Shown here in pieces: positions 27,701 through 37,025 of a stretch of 64,000 nt of DNA (positions within the stretch are counted from its first letter, which is position 1; every line of letters starts with the position of its first letter). Under the pieces are notes generated by a model, which made no database searches, was not told where the DNA came from, and saw nothing but the letters and a program-made list of their open reading frames with translations. Origin of the DNA: Streptomyces sp. NBC_01283. Its GTDB lineage: Bacteria; Actinomycetota; Actinomycetes; Streptomycetales; Streptomycetaceae. The position numbers were made by a program, and so were the translations under genes. The stretch spans positions 1,054,001 to 1,118,000 of the forward strand of contig NZ_CP108430.1 of NCBI RefSeq assembly GCF_041435335.1. Direction: 5' to 3'.

Positions 27701-30700
27701 CTTCGCGGACGGGCAGATGCTGGCCCCCAGCGGGCGGTGCCGCACCTTCGACGACGCGGCGGACGGCTACGTACGCGGTGAAGGGGCCGGTCTCCTCTGC
27801 CTCAAGCCGCTCTCCGCCGCCCTCGCCGACGGCGACCGGATCCACGCCGTGATCAAGGGCTCGGCCGTGGGCCACGGCGGCCGGAGCAACGGCCTCACGG
27901 CGCCCAGGGGAACGGCCCAGCGCGCCGTGATGACCAGGGCGCTGGCGCAGGCGGGTCTGTCCGCCGCGGACGTCGGCTACGTGGAGGCCCACGGAACAGG
28001 AACCCGCCTGGGCGACCCGGTCGAATGGGAGGCCCTGGCCGGACTGTACGGCCGGGACCGGCCCGAGGAGGGCCCCTGCCTCATCGGCTCGGCGAAGACC
28101 AACATCGGTCACCTGGAGGCCGCGGCCGGTGTCGCCGGCCTCATCAAGGCGGCCCTCGTGGTGCGCCACCGCCAGGTGCCGCCCCTGCTGCACCTGAAGA
28201 CCCTCAACCAGCGCATGACCCTGCCGGGGTCGGGCCTGGCGGTGCCCACCCGCCTCCAGGAGCTGCCCGTGGGTGAGCAGGGCACCGCGCGCGCCGGGGT
28301 CAGTTCCTTCGGGTTCGGCGGCACGAACGCCCACGTGATCGTCGAGGCCGCCGCCCCCACGACAGCGGAGGAGCCGCCCGTGACATCCCCCCGCCCGGCA
28401 CACACCCTGTGCCTGTCGGCCCACACACCGACCGCCCTGACCACGCTCGCGCGGCAGTACCGCACGCATCTGGCCGCGCACCAGGACACGCCGCTGGGCG
28501 ACCTGTGCCATTCGGCGAACACCGGCAGGTCCCACCTCTCGCACCGCGCCGCCCTCACCGTGTCCACCGCGGAGGGACTCGACGCGGCCCTGGAGGACCT
28601 GGCGCGCGACGAGCCGTCGACCGCGGTCTCCCGCGGCCAAGTGGTGGGAGCGCAGCGGCCCAAGGTGGCCTTCCTCTTCAGCGGCCAGGGCACGCAGTAC
28701 GCGGGCATGGCCAAGGAGCTGTACGCGGCGCATCCCTCGTTCGCCGCCACGCTGGACCGTGCGGACGAGGTGCTGCGGCCCCTCATCGACGTGCCGCTGC
28801 TCAGCCTGCTCTTCGACACCGCGGAGGCCGAACGGCTCCGGCGCACGCGCTACTGCCAGCCCGCCCTCGTGGCCCTGGAGATCGCACTCGCCGAGCTGTG
28901 GATGGCGTTCGGTGTGCGCCCCGCGGCGCTGCTCGGGCACAGCGTCGGCGCGTTCGGCGCGGCATGCGTGGCCGGAGTGCTCACCCTCGAGGACGCGCTG
29001 CTGCTCGCCTCGGAGCGCGGCAGGCACATGGAGGCGCAGCCCGGCTCGGGCGCGATGATCTCCTGCGTGGGCGACCCCGAGGCCGTCCGTTCGGCCGCCG
29101 ACGGCTTCGCCTCGGTGACGATCGCCGCGGTCAACACCCCGGATCATCTGGTCCTGTCCGGGGAGGCCGAGGAGATCGCCGACCTGGGTCCCGGCCTGAC
29201 GGCGGCGGGCATCACCGTCCGGCCGCTCGCCGTGTCGCACGCCTTCCACTCGAAGCTGATGGCCGGCGCGGCACCCCTCCTTCTGGCCGCCGCGGGCGGC
29301 ATCGGGTTCCGGGAGCCGCGCATCCCGTGGATCTCGGACGCCACGGGGCGTCCGGTCGCGCGCGTCGACGCCGACTACTGGGCGGAGCACATGCTCGGCA
29401 CGGTGCAATTCGCCGACGGATTCGCCGAGTTGCGCCGCATGGGGTGCACCGCCTTCGTCGAGATCGGCCCGCATCCGACCCTTCTCAACCTGGGGCGCTC
29501 CATGGTCGCCTCCGGGGCCGACAGCGCACCGCAGGGCGGTACCGCCTCCCTGTGGCTGCCCTCTCTCCGGCGCGGCAACGGCGACTGGGAGACGCTCTCC
29601 AAGTCCCTGGGACGCCTGCACTGCGCGGGCGGCGAGGTGGACTGGGCCGCGGTGGACCACGGCGGTTCCGCGCGCCGCGTCCCCGTGCCGCACACGGTCT
29701 TCGAACGCGAACGGTACTGGCTCGCCACCGCCCGCCGGCCGGTGGCCCCGGCTCACCCGGAGGACACCGTCACCGTCGTACCCGCTCCCCTGCCGCAGCC
29801 CGCGGCCCGCCCCGCTCCGGCCACGAGTGACGTGCGCGGGGTCGTCCTCGCCGGCATCTCGCAAGTCTGCGGTTTCCCGGCCGAAGAGATAGCCCCGCAC
29901 GCCAGGATCGGCATGGATCTCGGCCTGGACTCACTGATGCGCACCGATCTCCAGCGGCGGATCGCCGTGCACTTCCCCCAGGAGGCCGAGCGACTGAAGG
30001 AAGACCTGCCGGAGGATCCCACCGTGCAGGACCTGATCGACCGACTGCATGAGGCGGGGGCGTCCGCTCCTTCTTCCGAACCGGCTCCCGTGGCCGCGCC
30101 GGTGGAGTCCGTGACCCCGGTCAAACAGGAGCACTCGATCGAGGAGTGGGCCGAGTTCGCGGTGCACAAGGACCGTCTGCGGCAGATCGGCTCCAGCGGC
30201 TCGAACCCCTACGGCCGTACGCACGAGGGCTTCAACTCGGCGCGGGCCACGGTCGCCGGGCAGGACGTCATCAACTTCGCCTCGTTCAACTACCTCGCGC
30301 TATCCCACCACCCGAGGGTGCGCCAGGCGGCGAAGGACGCCATCGACCGCTATGGCACGTCCAGTTCGGCGACCCCTCTGCTGTTCGGCGAGACTCCGCT
30401 GCACCACGAACTGGATGCCGAGATCGCCTCCTTCCTCGGCACCGAGGGCGCCATCGTGTTCGCCGGCGGTCATGCCACCAACGTCGCCACTGTGGGACAC
30501 CTGTTCGGGCCGGAGGACCTCGTGGTCCACGACGAGTGGATCCACGACAGCACCGTGCGCGGCGCCATGCTCTCCGGGGCCCGCCGTCGCCCCTTCCCCC
30601 ACAACGACTGGGAGGCGCTGGACAAGATCCTGGGCGCCGCCCGCTCCCGGCACCGTCGTGCGCTCGTGGTCATCGAGGGCGCCTACAGCCAGGACGGCGA

Positions 30701-31304
30701 CATCCCCGATCTGCCGCGGTTCATCGAGATCAAACGGCGCCACGGCGCGATGCTGATGATCGACGAGGCGCACTCCATCGGCGTACTCGGCAGGACCGGG
30801 CGCGGTGTCGGCGAGCACTTCGGCACCGATCCCGCGGCCGTGGACCTGTGGATGGGGACGCTCAGCAAGGGCATCGGCAGCCTGGGCGGATACATCGCGG
30901 CCCGCGGTCCGGTCATCGAGTACCTCAAGTACACGGCGCCGCTGCACATCTTCAGCACCGGCATCTCCCCGGCCAACACGGCGGCGGCGCTCGAGGCCTT
31001 CCGGGTCATCCGGGACGAGCCGGAGCGGGTGGCCAGGGTGCAGGAGCTGTCCGAGTACTTCCGGACCGGCGCCCGCGCCCGTGGTCTGGACATCGGGGTC
31101 TCCCGTGCCTCGGCGGTCGTCCCGGTCATCACCGGCGGCTGGGAGAAGACCATGGCGCTGTCCAACTCCCTGCTCGCACAGGGCGTGAACGTCATGCCGA
31201 TCGGCTATCCGGCCGTCGCCCGCGACGCGTGCCGTCTCCGGTTCTTCATCAACGTCGACCACAGCGAAGCCGACCTCGAACACTCCCTCGACCTTCTGGT
31301 GTGA
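24735..31304 (+). CDS. redL: RedL, FAAL-ACP-KS-AT-ACP-oxoamine synthase megasynthase
   Basis: 2189 residues from the GTG at 24735. Order: fatty acyl-AMP ligase (1-590; LQYTSGSTSTPKGV near 182); an ACP-like domain (606-676) whose motif reads LGIGYLAL and so lacks the serine; a second ACP with S726 in LGLGSKEAV; ketosynthase (791-1206; C951 in [25 protein letters not shown]); acyltransferase (1313-1612; S1403 in GHSVG, malonyl-type HAFHS); ACP (S1733 in GLDSLM); and a PLP oxoamine synthase (1790-2189; K2045 in TLSKG). It activates the fatty acid freed by RedJ, extends it with malonyl and condenses it with glycine to the keto-pyrroline that RedK reduces to 2-alkylpyrrole. Confidence 0.95.
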   Translation: MSPRPIETHWQGEEPATVAALLRRRLELMPDAPAYRFLTSADDAGETWTYRELDLRARAVAVGLRRENLGGKPVLLLLPPGLDYIAAFFGCLYAGALAVPAYPPNRARSGQTLTRLAAVAQDSGATHALTTRAVRETAVGLLASSAPSGLDDLCWLVSEELDTAQADLWDDPGSTADSVAFLQYTSGSTSTPKGVMVGNGNLVRNLRSIHLRLGHDEESALVSWLPPYHDMGLIGGILTPLYSGIPAHLMSPLTFVQRPLTWLETLSRTGASTSIAPNFGFEQCLQRVTAEQRAGLDLSRWRVAVNGAEPVQADTLDRFAEVFASCGFDRTALLPCYGLAEATLLVTGVGRGDELSVDGFDAAALGSGVAEPVGPTTVRTTRVVGCGTAVDGVAVAVVDTGTHRRAAEGRLGEIWVTGASVAQGYWKNPAATAETFEARLHDAPRTAWMRTGDLGFLRDGELFVAGRIKDVVIVQGRNLYPHDIERTAEEATDAIRPGNCAAFGIPTPTGEQLVLACEISAQRADEPAAVLATLRARIAEEHEVAPHAVLLLKPSTIPMTTSGKIQRRATRDALLGLSLTVVAGSVTRDEAAPEPADLTVAERRSRAADAVLRAVTALSDATDVRADDERSFDRLGIGYLALLDVVRTVEQQLGIQLPVGTLLVRPYVGTLIGLCTGGQACAPSPDARYSSDEIQAWLTARVADRLGLPVTAMDTTTPFVSLGLGSKEAVALMAELGSWLGRDLATGVVFDHPTIKEVADHLGAPAAPSTTLTTRAVRRTGPAQAATSPDEPIAVVGMGCHFPGAPDVDSYWRLLLDGRDAVTEVPPDRWDHRTVAAPEHGGFLDRVDEFDARFFGVSAREARRMDPQQRLLLETAWQTFEDAGIAPSTVAGRSIGVFVGISSHDYAELQLPDPRAVDVYSATGSAQSISANRLSYFFDLHGPSLAVDTACSSSLVSVHMACKSIRDGECDAALAGGVNLMLAPGLSVAFADGQMLAPSGRCRTFDDAADGYVRGEGAGLLCLKPLSAALADGDRIHAVIKGSAVGHGGRSNGLTAPRGTAQRAVMTRALAQAGLSAADVGYVEAHGTGTRLGDPVEWEALAGLYGRDRPEEGPCLIGSAKTNIGHLEAAAGVAGLIKAALVVRHRQVPPLLHLKTLNQRMTLPGSGLAVPTRLQELPVGEQGTARAGVSSFGFGGTNAHVIVEAAAPTTAEEPPVTSPRPAHTLCLSAHTPTALTTLARQYRTHLAAHQDTPLGDLCHSANTGRSHLSHRAALTVSTAEGLDAALEDLARDEPSTAVSRGQVVGAQRPKVAFLFSGQGTQYAGMAKELYAAHPSFAATLDRADEVLRPLIDVPLLSLLFDTAEAERLRRTRYCQPALVALEIALAELWMAFGVRPAALLGHSVGAFGAACVAGVLTLEDALLLASERGRHMEAQPGSGAMISCVGDPEAVRSAADGFASVTIAAVNTPDHLVLSGEAEEIADLGPGLTAAGITVRPLAVSHAFHSKLMAGAAPLLLAAAGGIGFREPRIPWISDATGRPVARVDADYWAEHMLGTVQFADGFAELRRMGCTAFVEIGPHPTLLNLGRSMVASGADSAPQGGTASLWLPSLRRGNGDWETLSKSLGRLHCAGGEVDWAAVDHGGSARRVPVPHTVFERERYWLATARRPVAPAHPEDTVTVVPAPLPQPAARPAPATSDVRGVVLAGISQVCGFPAEEIAPHARIGMDLGLDSLMRTDLQRRIAVHFPQEAERLKEDLPEDPTVQDLIDRLHEAGASAPSSEPAPVAAPVESVTPVKQEHSIEEWAEFAVHKDRLRQIGSSGSNPYGRTHEGFNSARATVAGQDVINFASFNYLALSHHPRVRQAAKDAIDRYGTSSSATPLLFGETPLHHELDAEIASFLGTEGAIVFAGGHATNVATVGHLFGPEDLVVHDEWIHDSTVRGAMLSGARRRPFPHNDWEALDKILGAARSRHRRALVVIEGAYSQDGDIPDLPRFIEIKRRHGAMLMIDEAHSIGVLGRTGRGVGEHFGTDPAAVDLWMGTLSKGIGSLGGYIAARGPVIEYLKYTAPLHIFSTGISPANTAAALEAFRVIRDEPERVARVQELSEYFRTGARARGLDIGVSRASAVVPVITGGWEKTMALSNSLLAQGVNVMPIGYPAVARDACRLRFFINVDHSEADLEHSLDLLV

Positions 31305-31307
31305 CTC

Positions 31308-32378
31308 ATGGCTCAGAACAGCAATGAACCGGCTCCCGCTGCCGCGTCCGCACCCGCTTCCCCCGACGGCCGGCCCGACGTGCTGGTCACCGGGGCCAGC
31401 GGCTTCGTCGGCGGTCATCTGACCCGCAGGCTGACCGAACGCGGACACCGTGTCCGTGTCCTCGTCCGGTCGGGCAGCGACCGCACCGGCTTCGCGGAGG
31501 CCGCCGCCGACGTCGTGGTCGGCGCCCTGGACGACGCCGACAGCCTCCGGCGCGCCGCGGAAGGGGTGACCCACGTCTACAACTGCGCCGGGATGTCCGC
31601 CGACTGGGGCCCGTGGGAGGACTTCCGGCGGGCCAACGTCGACGGCCCGAAGAACGTCGTCGAGGCCGCGCACGCGGCAGGCACCGTCCGGCGCGTGCTC
31701 CACGTCAGCACCACGGACGTCTACGGCTATCCCCGCCGCCCCTGCGACGAGAGCGCCGGGCCCACGGACATCGGGCTGCCGTACAACCGCAGCAAAGTGC
31801 TCGGCGAGCGTGCCCTCCGCGAGGCGGCCGAGCGCACCGGCGTGCCGGTCACCATCGTCCGCCCGGTCTCCGTCTACGGCCCCGGCAGCAAGGACTTCGT
31901 GATCGAGATCGGCAACCTGCTGCGGCAGGGGCAGATGGTGTACATCCGCAAGGGCGAGGTGCCCGCGGGACTCATCTACGTCGACAACCTGGTCGACGCG
32001 ATGATCAACGCCGCCGTCTCCGACCAGACCGTCGGCAAGGCTTACAACCTGCGCGACCCCCAGCTGACCACCTGGCGCGAGTACATCGGCGCACTGGCGG
32101 AAGGGATGGGCCTCAAGCCGCCCCGCATGAGCCTGCCGACCTCCGTGGCCACCACGGTGGCGACCGTCTCGGAGGGGCTCTACCGCACGCTGGGCATCAA
32201 GGCCCGGCCGGTGCTCACCCGGCACGCGGTCCACCTCTTCGACCGCGACCAGTCCTACGCGATCGACCGCGCGCAGGGGGACTTCGGCTTCAAGAGCGAG
32301 ATCGACTTTCCCGAGGGCCTGCGCCGCACCCTCCAGTGGCTGGACTCCGCCGAAGGGCGTGCCCATGTCGCCCGCTGA
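31308..32378 (+). CDS. redK: RedK, NAD(P)-dependent reductase of alkylpyrrole formation
   Basis: 356 residues of the extended short-chain dehydrogenase family. The nucleotide loop is TGASGFVGGHL near residue 27, and the catalytic YxxxK is YNRSK. Twenty residues of disordered alanine/proline-rich sequence precede the fold. In the red pathway RedK reduces the 4-keto-2-alkyl-pyrroline released by RedL so that loss of water gives 2-undecylpyrrole. It starts 3 bp after the redL stop and its 3' end overlaps redJ. Confidence 0.9.
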   Translation: MAQNSNEPAPAAASAPASPDGRPDVLVTGASGFVGGHLTRRLTERGHRVRVLVRSGSDRTGFAEAAADVVVGALDDADSLRRAAEGVTHVYNCAGMSADWGPWEDFRRANVDGPKNVVEAAHAAGTVRRVLHVSTTDVYGYPRRPCDESAGPTDIGLPYNRSKVLGERALREAAERTGVPVTIVRPVSVYGPGSKDFVIEIGNLLRQGQMVYIRKGEVPAGLIYVDNLVDAMINAAVSDQTVGKAYNLRDPQLTTWREYIGALAEGMGLKPPRMSLPTSVATTVATVSEGLYRTLGIKARPVLTRHAVHLFDRDQSYAIDRAQGDFGFKSEIDFPEGLRRTLQWLDSAEGRAHVAR

Positions 32379-33198
32379 GACAGCCCTGCCGGGGACCGCC
32401 TGGTTCCCGGCCACCCAGCGTCACGGCGACCGCGCGGGCCAACCACCCGAGGACGGCGGCCTGCGCCTGATCTGTCTTCCCTTCGCGGGCGGCACCGCCT
32501 CGGCCTACCGGGGCTGGCAGGAGGCGCTTGGCGGTACGGCGGACGTCGTGGCCCTGCAGTTGCCGGGGCGCGGCATGCGACTGCGCGAGGAGCCGTACAC
32601 CTCGGCCGCGCCGCTCGTGGCGGACATGGCCACCGCACTCGTCGAGCACGGGCTGAGCGACCACTACGCGCTCTTCGGTCACAGCATGGGCGCGCTCCTC
32701 GCCTACGAGCTGGCCTGCGAGCTGCGGGAGCGCGGCATGGCCGAGCCGCGGCATCTGTTCGTCTCGGGCAGCAGGGCGCCCCATCTGCACGGCGACCGCG
32801 CCGACCACGCGCTGAGCGACGCCGAACTGCGGGACTTCGTCCGCGGTCTGGGCGGACTCGACGTGGCGGGGACGGTCGGCACCGCCTACTTCGAACGCCG
32901 GCTGCCGGTCCTCAGGGCCGACCTGCGCGTCTGCGACACCTATCGGTGGCGGCCCCGTCCCCCGCTGAGCTGCCCGATGACGGCCTTCTCCGCTGCCGGG
33001 GACCCGATCGCCCCGGTGCCCCAGATGGAGGCATGGCGCGCGTACACCGGGAGTTCGTTCCTGCGCCGTCATCACCCGGGCGGTCACTTCTTCCTGAACG
33101 AGGAGCCGCAGAGGACCCGACTGCTGCGTGACGTACGCGACGAACTGAGCCGGCCGGGGGCCGGTCGGCACACCGCTCCCCTGCCCGCCATGACCTGA
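32365..33198 (+). CDS. redJ: RedJ, type II thioesterase
   Basis: 277 residues of the alpha/beta-hydrolase thioesterase family. The nucleophile is in FGHSMGALLAYE, the aspartate in FSAAGDPIAP and the histidine in HHPGGHFFL; LPFAGG and QLPGRG are further family signatures. In the red pathway it hydrolyses the medium-chain acyl group from RedQ, giving free dodecanoate for RedL. The ATG at 32365 is preferred over the GTG at 32359 because GAAGGG then sits 7 bp upstream. The start lies inside the redK coding region (14-bp overlap). Confidence 0.92.
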   Translation: MSPAETALPGTAWFPATQRHGDRAGQPPEDGGLRLICLPFAGGTASAYRGWQEALGGTADVVALQLPGRGMRLREEPYTSAAPLVADMATALVEHGLSDHYALFGHSMGALLAYELACELRERGMAEPRHLFVSGSRAPHLHGDRADHALSDAELRDFVRGLGGLDVAGTVGTAYFERRLPVLRADLRVCDTYRWRPRPPLSCPMTAFSAAGDPIAPVPQMEAWRAYTGSSFLRRHHPGGHFFLNEEPQRTRLLRDVRDELSRPGAGRHTAPLPAMT

Positions 33199-33209
33199 AG
33201 GAACGCCCC

Positions 33210-34298
33210 ATGGACATACTGAGTCTCACCAAGACCGTCACCCGCCGCGTCGAAGCACCCCTCACCGACGTCCTCACCGCCGCCCGTGTGCTCGGCAACC
33301 CGCGCATGCCGGTGCTCCTGGCCCTGTCCAAGGGGTTCGTGGAGCCGATGTACCGGGCCGCCTTCCTCTCCTCCGCCGCGGGCTCCGGAATGCTGCGCTG
33401 GCTCTCCGTGCGGCCCTGTGACCTGGACACGCTGGCGGACAAGCTGAGGGTGCCCGCCGAGGACAAGCAGCGCCTGAAGGACTGGCTCGACATGGGGGTG
33501 CGCCTCGGCGACCTCGGCAAGAGCGAGGGCTGCTACCGCCTCAAGAGCCTTCCGGCCAAGGCGTTCGCCCAGCCCGGGAACGACGCGCTGGCCGCCGCCC
33601 TCGAAGAGGTCATGCGGTTCCATCTGCCCGCGCTCCTGGACGGGCCGAGGATGCTGCGCGAGGGTCGGCGCTTCTCCCTCGACGACCAGGACGGCTCGGT
33701 CATCGCCCGCTCCACGCGGGTGGTGCAGCCGCTGGTGGAGGAGGCCATCTCCCGCACTCTGGTCCGCGACACACCGCAGCAGCTCCTGGAGATCGGCTGC
33801 GGCAGCGGCATCTACGTGCGGCACGCGGCCGGTCTCAACCCCCGGCTCACCGCCGTCGCGGTCGACATGCAGCAGGAGGTCGCGGACCAGGCGGCCCGGA
33901 ACATGGCCGAGTGGGGGCTCGCCGACCGCGTCGAGACCCGCCAGGCGGACCTGCGCACGCTCGAACTCCAGCCGCAGTTCGACCTCGTCACCCTGCACAA
34001 CAGCATCTACTACTTCCCCGAGGACGAGCGGGTGGACGCCCTGCGGCGGGCCCGTGCCTGCCTCGCGCCCGGCGGCAGGCTGCTGCTCACCAGCCCCTGC
34101 CAGGGCGGGAACATCGGTCTGGAAGCGCTCAACCTCTGGTTCTCGTACTCCGATTTCGGCGGCGCGCTGCCGCGCGAGCACGAGCTCGTGGCCCAGCTCA
34201 AGCAGGCCGGCTTCGTCGACGTGCGGGCCGATCAGCTCGTTCCGGGAGAGCAGTTCCGTGCCTTCACGGCAGGCAACCCCCAGCCCGCGCAGTCCTGA
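33210..34298 (+). CDS. redI: RedI, SAM-dependent O-methyltransferase
   Basis: 362 residues with an N-terminal winged-helix dimerisation part and a C-terminal Rossmann domain; the SAM-binding motif is LLEIGCGSGIYVRHA near residue 195, followed by an acidic residue at the end of the second strand (VAVDMQQE). It corresponds to PigF and would methylate the 4-hydroxyl of the bipyrrole aldehyde to the methoxy group of MBC, with RedF. It follows redJ by 11 bp with GGAACGCC in front of the ATG. Confidence 0.9.
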   Translation: MDILSLTKTVTRRVEAPLTDVLTAARVLGNPRMPVLLALSKGFVEPMYRAAFLSSAAGSGMLRWLSVRPCDLDTLADKLRVPAEDKQRLKDWLDMGVRLGDLGKSEGCYRLKSLPAKAFAQPGNDALAAALEEVMRFHLPALLDGPRMLREGRRFSLDDQDGSVIARSTRVVQPLVEEAISRTLVRDTPQQLLEIGCGSGIYVRHAAGLNPRLTAVAVDMQQEVADQAARNMAEWGLADRVETRQADLRTLELQPQFDLVTLHNSIYYFPEDERVDALRRARACLAPGGRLLLTSPCQGGNIGLEALNLWFSYSDFGGALPREHELVAQLKQAGFVDVRADQLVPGEQFRAFTAGNPQPAQS

Positions 34299-34320
34299 CC
34301 GTCCAGGAGACGAACCCATC

Positions 34321-37014
34321 ATGACAAGCACTGATCCCGCGGTCCAGACCGCACCGACCCCGCACATCGTCGTTCTGGACGGCACGCGGCGGGCGGATCC
34401 CGCCGTGCTCGGCGGCAAGGCCACCCGACTCGCGGACATGACGGCGGCGGGGCTGCCGGTGCCCCCCGCCTTCTGCCTCACCACCGAGCTGTTCGACACC
34501 TTCCTGTGCGACACCGGTCTGGCGGAGAAGGTGCGGGGCACCGACGGCCGTACGGTCCGGGAGCAGGTCCTGGCCACGGAGATCCCACGGCCGCTCGCGG
34601 AGTCCATCCTGGCCGCCTACGAGCGGCTCGGGCGCCCCCGCGTCGCCGTACGCTCCTCCGCGCCCCGGGAGGACTCCGTCGCGCAGTCCTTCGCCGGACA
34701 GCACGACACCGTCCTCGACGTCTCGGGCGACGAGGACCTGCTGGCCGCTGTGCGGCAGTGCTGGGCCTCGCTGTGGTCGGACCGGGCGACGGCCTACCGC
34801 ACCGACGACGCCCCGCACGGGTCGATCGCCGTCGTGGTCCAGGAGATGATCCACGCGGACGTCAGCGGTGTCCTGTTCACCGTCGACCCGGTGAGCGCCC
34901 GGCCGAACCGCGTGGTCGTCGAGGCGTGCCAGGGTCTTGGCGAGGGACTGGTGTCAGGCCGGGTCTCCAGTGACTTCTTCGTCGTCGACGACCGCACGCT
35001 GGACGTCGTCGAGGAGCAGGTCCGCCACAAGGTCACCAAGTGCGCGCCGCTGGAGCCCGGAAAGATCGGCATGACGAAGGTGGCCGCGGCGGCCCGCAAC
35101 GTGCCGTGCCTGAGCCACGAGCAGCTGGGCGAGCTGACGGGTCTCGCGGTGCGGATCCGCGAGCACTACGGCGCCGAGCAGGACATCGAGTGGGGCATGC
35201 TCGACGGCCGCCTGTACCTGTTCCAGACGCGCCCGATCACCACCCTGCCGCCCGTGGACCCCACCGCGACGACGACCACGTCCCGGACGCCGTACGTCAG
35301 CCCGCAGACCGATGAGATCCGCACCGGCACGCTCTGGTCCCGGATGGACATCGGCGAGATCTTCGTGGGCCTGATGACCCCGCTCGGCCTGAGTTTCACC
35401 CGGTACTACCAGCAGCACGTGCACCGGGACACCGCGGCCGCCGTCGGCGTGCGCGACACCGGTGCGGCGGAGCACCACATGGGATACCTCCAGGGCCACA
35501 TCTACCTGAACATCTCCTTCACCTCCTACATGCTCGGCCAGTGCCTTCCCACTCGTGACCAGCGGCGCTTCACGGCGCGCTTCGTCAGCGAGGAGGCGAA
35601 CGTCGACGACTACTCCAACCCGTTCGGCACCTTCCCCGACGGGTGGGAGGACGCCAAGTCGACCGCGTTCTGGCTGCGCAGCACCGTCAACGAGATGGCC
35701 CGGATGAAGACCCGGTCGCAGGAGATGTCGACGTCGCGGCTCTACGAGTTCGACCGTGCCCGGCAGCTCGACCTGTCCAGGATGAGCCGACACGAACTCC
35801 ACACCGAGCTGCGCCGCAACCTCGGCTACTTCCACGACATGCACGTGGGCTACATGCCGTACTACATCAACGCGTTCGGCTTCTACGGAGTGCTGAGCGA
35901 GCTGTGCGCGCTGTGGCTCGGCGACGAGGGAACCAACCTCCAGAACCGCATCAAGACGGACATGTCGAGCCTGCGGACGGTGGAGTCGGCCAAGGAGATC
36001 TGGGCGGTCGCCCAGGCCGCGAAGGACCGTCCCCGTGTCCTGGCCCTCATCAACGAGCAGCCCCTGGAAGGCATCGCGGACGCCCTGCGCGAGGACACCG
36101 AGGGGCGCGCCTTCTGGAACGGCCACATCGAGCCCTTCCTGCGGGCCAACGGGGCCCGCGGCCATCAGGAGATGGAGATCAGTCATCCGCGCTGGATCGA
36201 CGACCCGTCGTACATCTTCCAGATGATCCGGCGGTACGCCGCCGACGGGTTCTCGATGCAGGACATCCTCAAGCGCAGCAGCAGCGCCCACGACACCTCG
36301 CGCGACGCCCTGGACAAGCTCTCGCTGCCGAAGCGCAAGACCATCGACACGGTCATCTCCCTCTACGCCCTGTGCAGCGAACTCCGCGAGAACACCCGCA
36401 TGTCCATGGTCACCTCGATCTGGCTGGTGCGGAACGTGGTCTACGAGGTGGGCCGACGCCTCGTGGACGACGGTGTGCTGCACTCCCTCGACGAGGTGGC
36501 GTATCTCGACTTCGAGGACGTCCGTTCCTATCTGGCCGGCGACGCGGACGCGGCGGCGGCGTTCGACCGGAAGAAGCTCGACGAGGCGCGCCGGCTGCAC
36601 GAGTACCACAAGCGGCTGCCGGAGCCGCCGCTCACGTTCGTCGGGGAGCACGACGTCACCCAGGCGGTGCGGCCCGCACCGTCCGGCGCGTCGCTGCGCG
36701 GCCTCGCGTCGAGCCCCGGCCGCGTGGTGGGCCGCGCTCGCATCGTCGAGGATCTCGTCTGGCAGGCCGATGAGTTCGAGGCCGGCGAGATTCTCGTGAC
36801 GCGCTATACGGACGCCTCGTGGACACCGCTGTTCGCCATCGCGGGCGGTGTCGTCACGGACATCGGATCCATGCTTTCGCACAGCTCGATCGTGTCCCGT
36901 GAATTCAACGTGCCCTCGGTGGTGAACACCAAGCACGCGACCCAGGTCATCAACACCGGTGACCTGATCATCGTCGACGGCGACGCCGGAACGGTCGAAG
37001 TCGCCGAAGGCTGA
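34321..37014 (+). CDS. redH: RedH, MBC/alkylpyrrole condensing enzyme
   Basis: 897 residues related to PEP synthase and pyruvate phosphate dikinase. The N-terminal third is the ATP-binding domain (GGKATRLADM near the start, VRSSAPREDSVAQSFAGQ), the middle is specific to the RedH/PigC group, and the C-terminus is the swivelling phosphohistidine domain with H854 in SMLSHSSIVSREF. RedH uses ATP to activate the aldehyde of MBC and condenses it with the 2-alkylpyrrole to form the tripyrrole chromophore. The ATG at 34321 is adopted because the upstream frame is an overlap with redI. This gene is the most diagnostic marker of a prodiginine cluster. Confidence 0.95.
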   Translation: MTSTDPAVQTAPTPHIVVLDGTRRADPAVLGGKATRLADMTAAGLPVPPAFCLTTELFDTFLCDTGLAEKVRGTDGRTVREQVLATEIPRPLAESILAAYERLGRPRVAVRSSAPREDSVAQSFAGQHDTVLDVSGDEDLLAAVRQCWASLWSDRATAYRTDDAPHGSIAVVVQEMIHADVSGVLFTVDPVSARPNRVVVEACQGLGEGLVSGRVSSDFFVVDDRTLDVVEEQVRHKVTKCAPLEPGKIGMTKVAAAARNVPCLSHEQLGELTGLAVRIREHYGAEQDIEWGMLDGRLYLFQTRPITTLPPVDPTATTTTSRTPYVSPQTDEIRTGTLWSRMDIGEIFVGLMTPLGLSFTRYYQQHVHRDTAAAVGVRDTGAAEHHMGYLQGHIYLNISFTSYMLGQCLPTRDQRRFTARFVSEEANVDDYSNPFGTFPDGWEDAKSTAFWLRSTVNEMARMKTRSQEMSTSRLYEFDRARQLDLSRMSRHELHTELRRNLGYFHDMHVGYMPYYINAFGFYGVLSELCALWLGDEGTNLQNRIKTDMSSLRTVESAKEIWAVAQAAKDRPRVLALINEQPLEGIADALREDTEGRAFWNGHIEPFLRANGARGHQEMEISHPRWIDDPSYIFQMIRRYAADGFSMQDILKRSSSAHDTSRDALDKLSLPKRKTIDTVISLYALCSELRENTRMSMVTSIWLVRNVVYEVGRRLVDDGVLHSLDEVAYLDFEDVRSYLAGDADAAAAFDRKKLDEARRLHEYHKRLPEPPLTFVGEHDVTQAVRPAPSGASLRGLASSPGRVVGRARIVEDLVWQADEFEAGEILVTRYTDASWTPLFAIAGGVVTDIGSMLSHSSIVSREFNVPSVVNTKHATQVINTGDLIIVDGDAGTVEVAEG

Positions 37015-37025
37015 AAGGACAAGGG

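Noticed and set aside
27039..29900. Long reverse frame opposite redL (about 950 codons)
   Set aside because: Antisense shadow; composition is arginine/glycine-rich and the forward strand encodes complete KS and AT domains.
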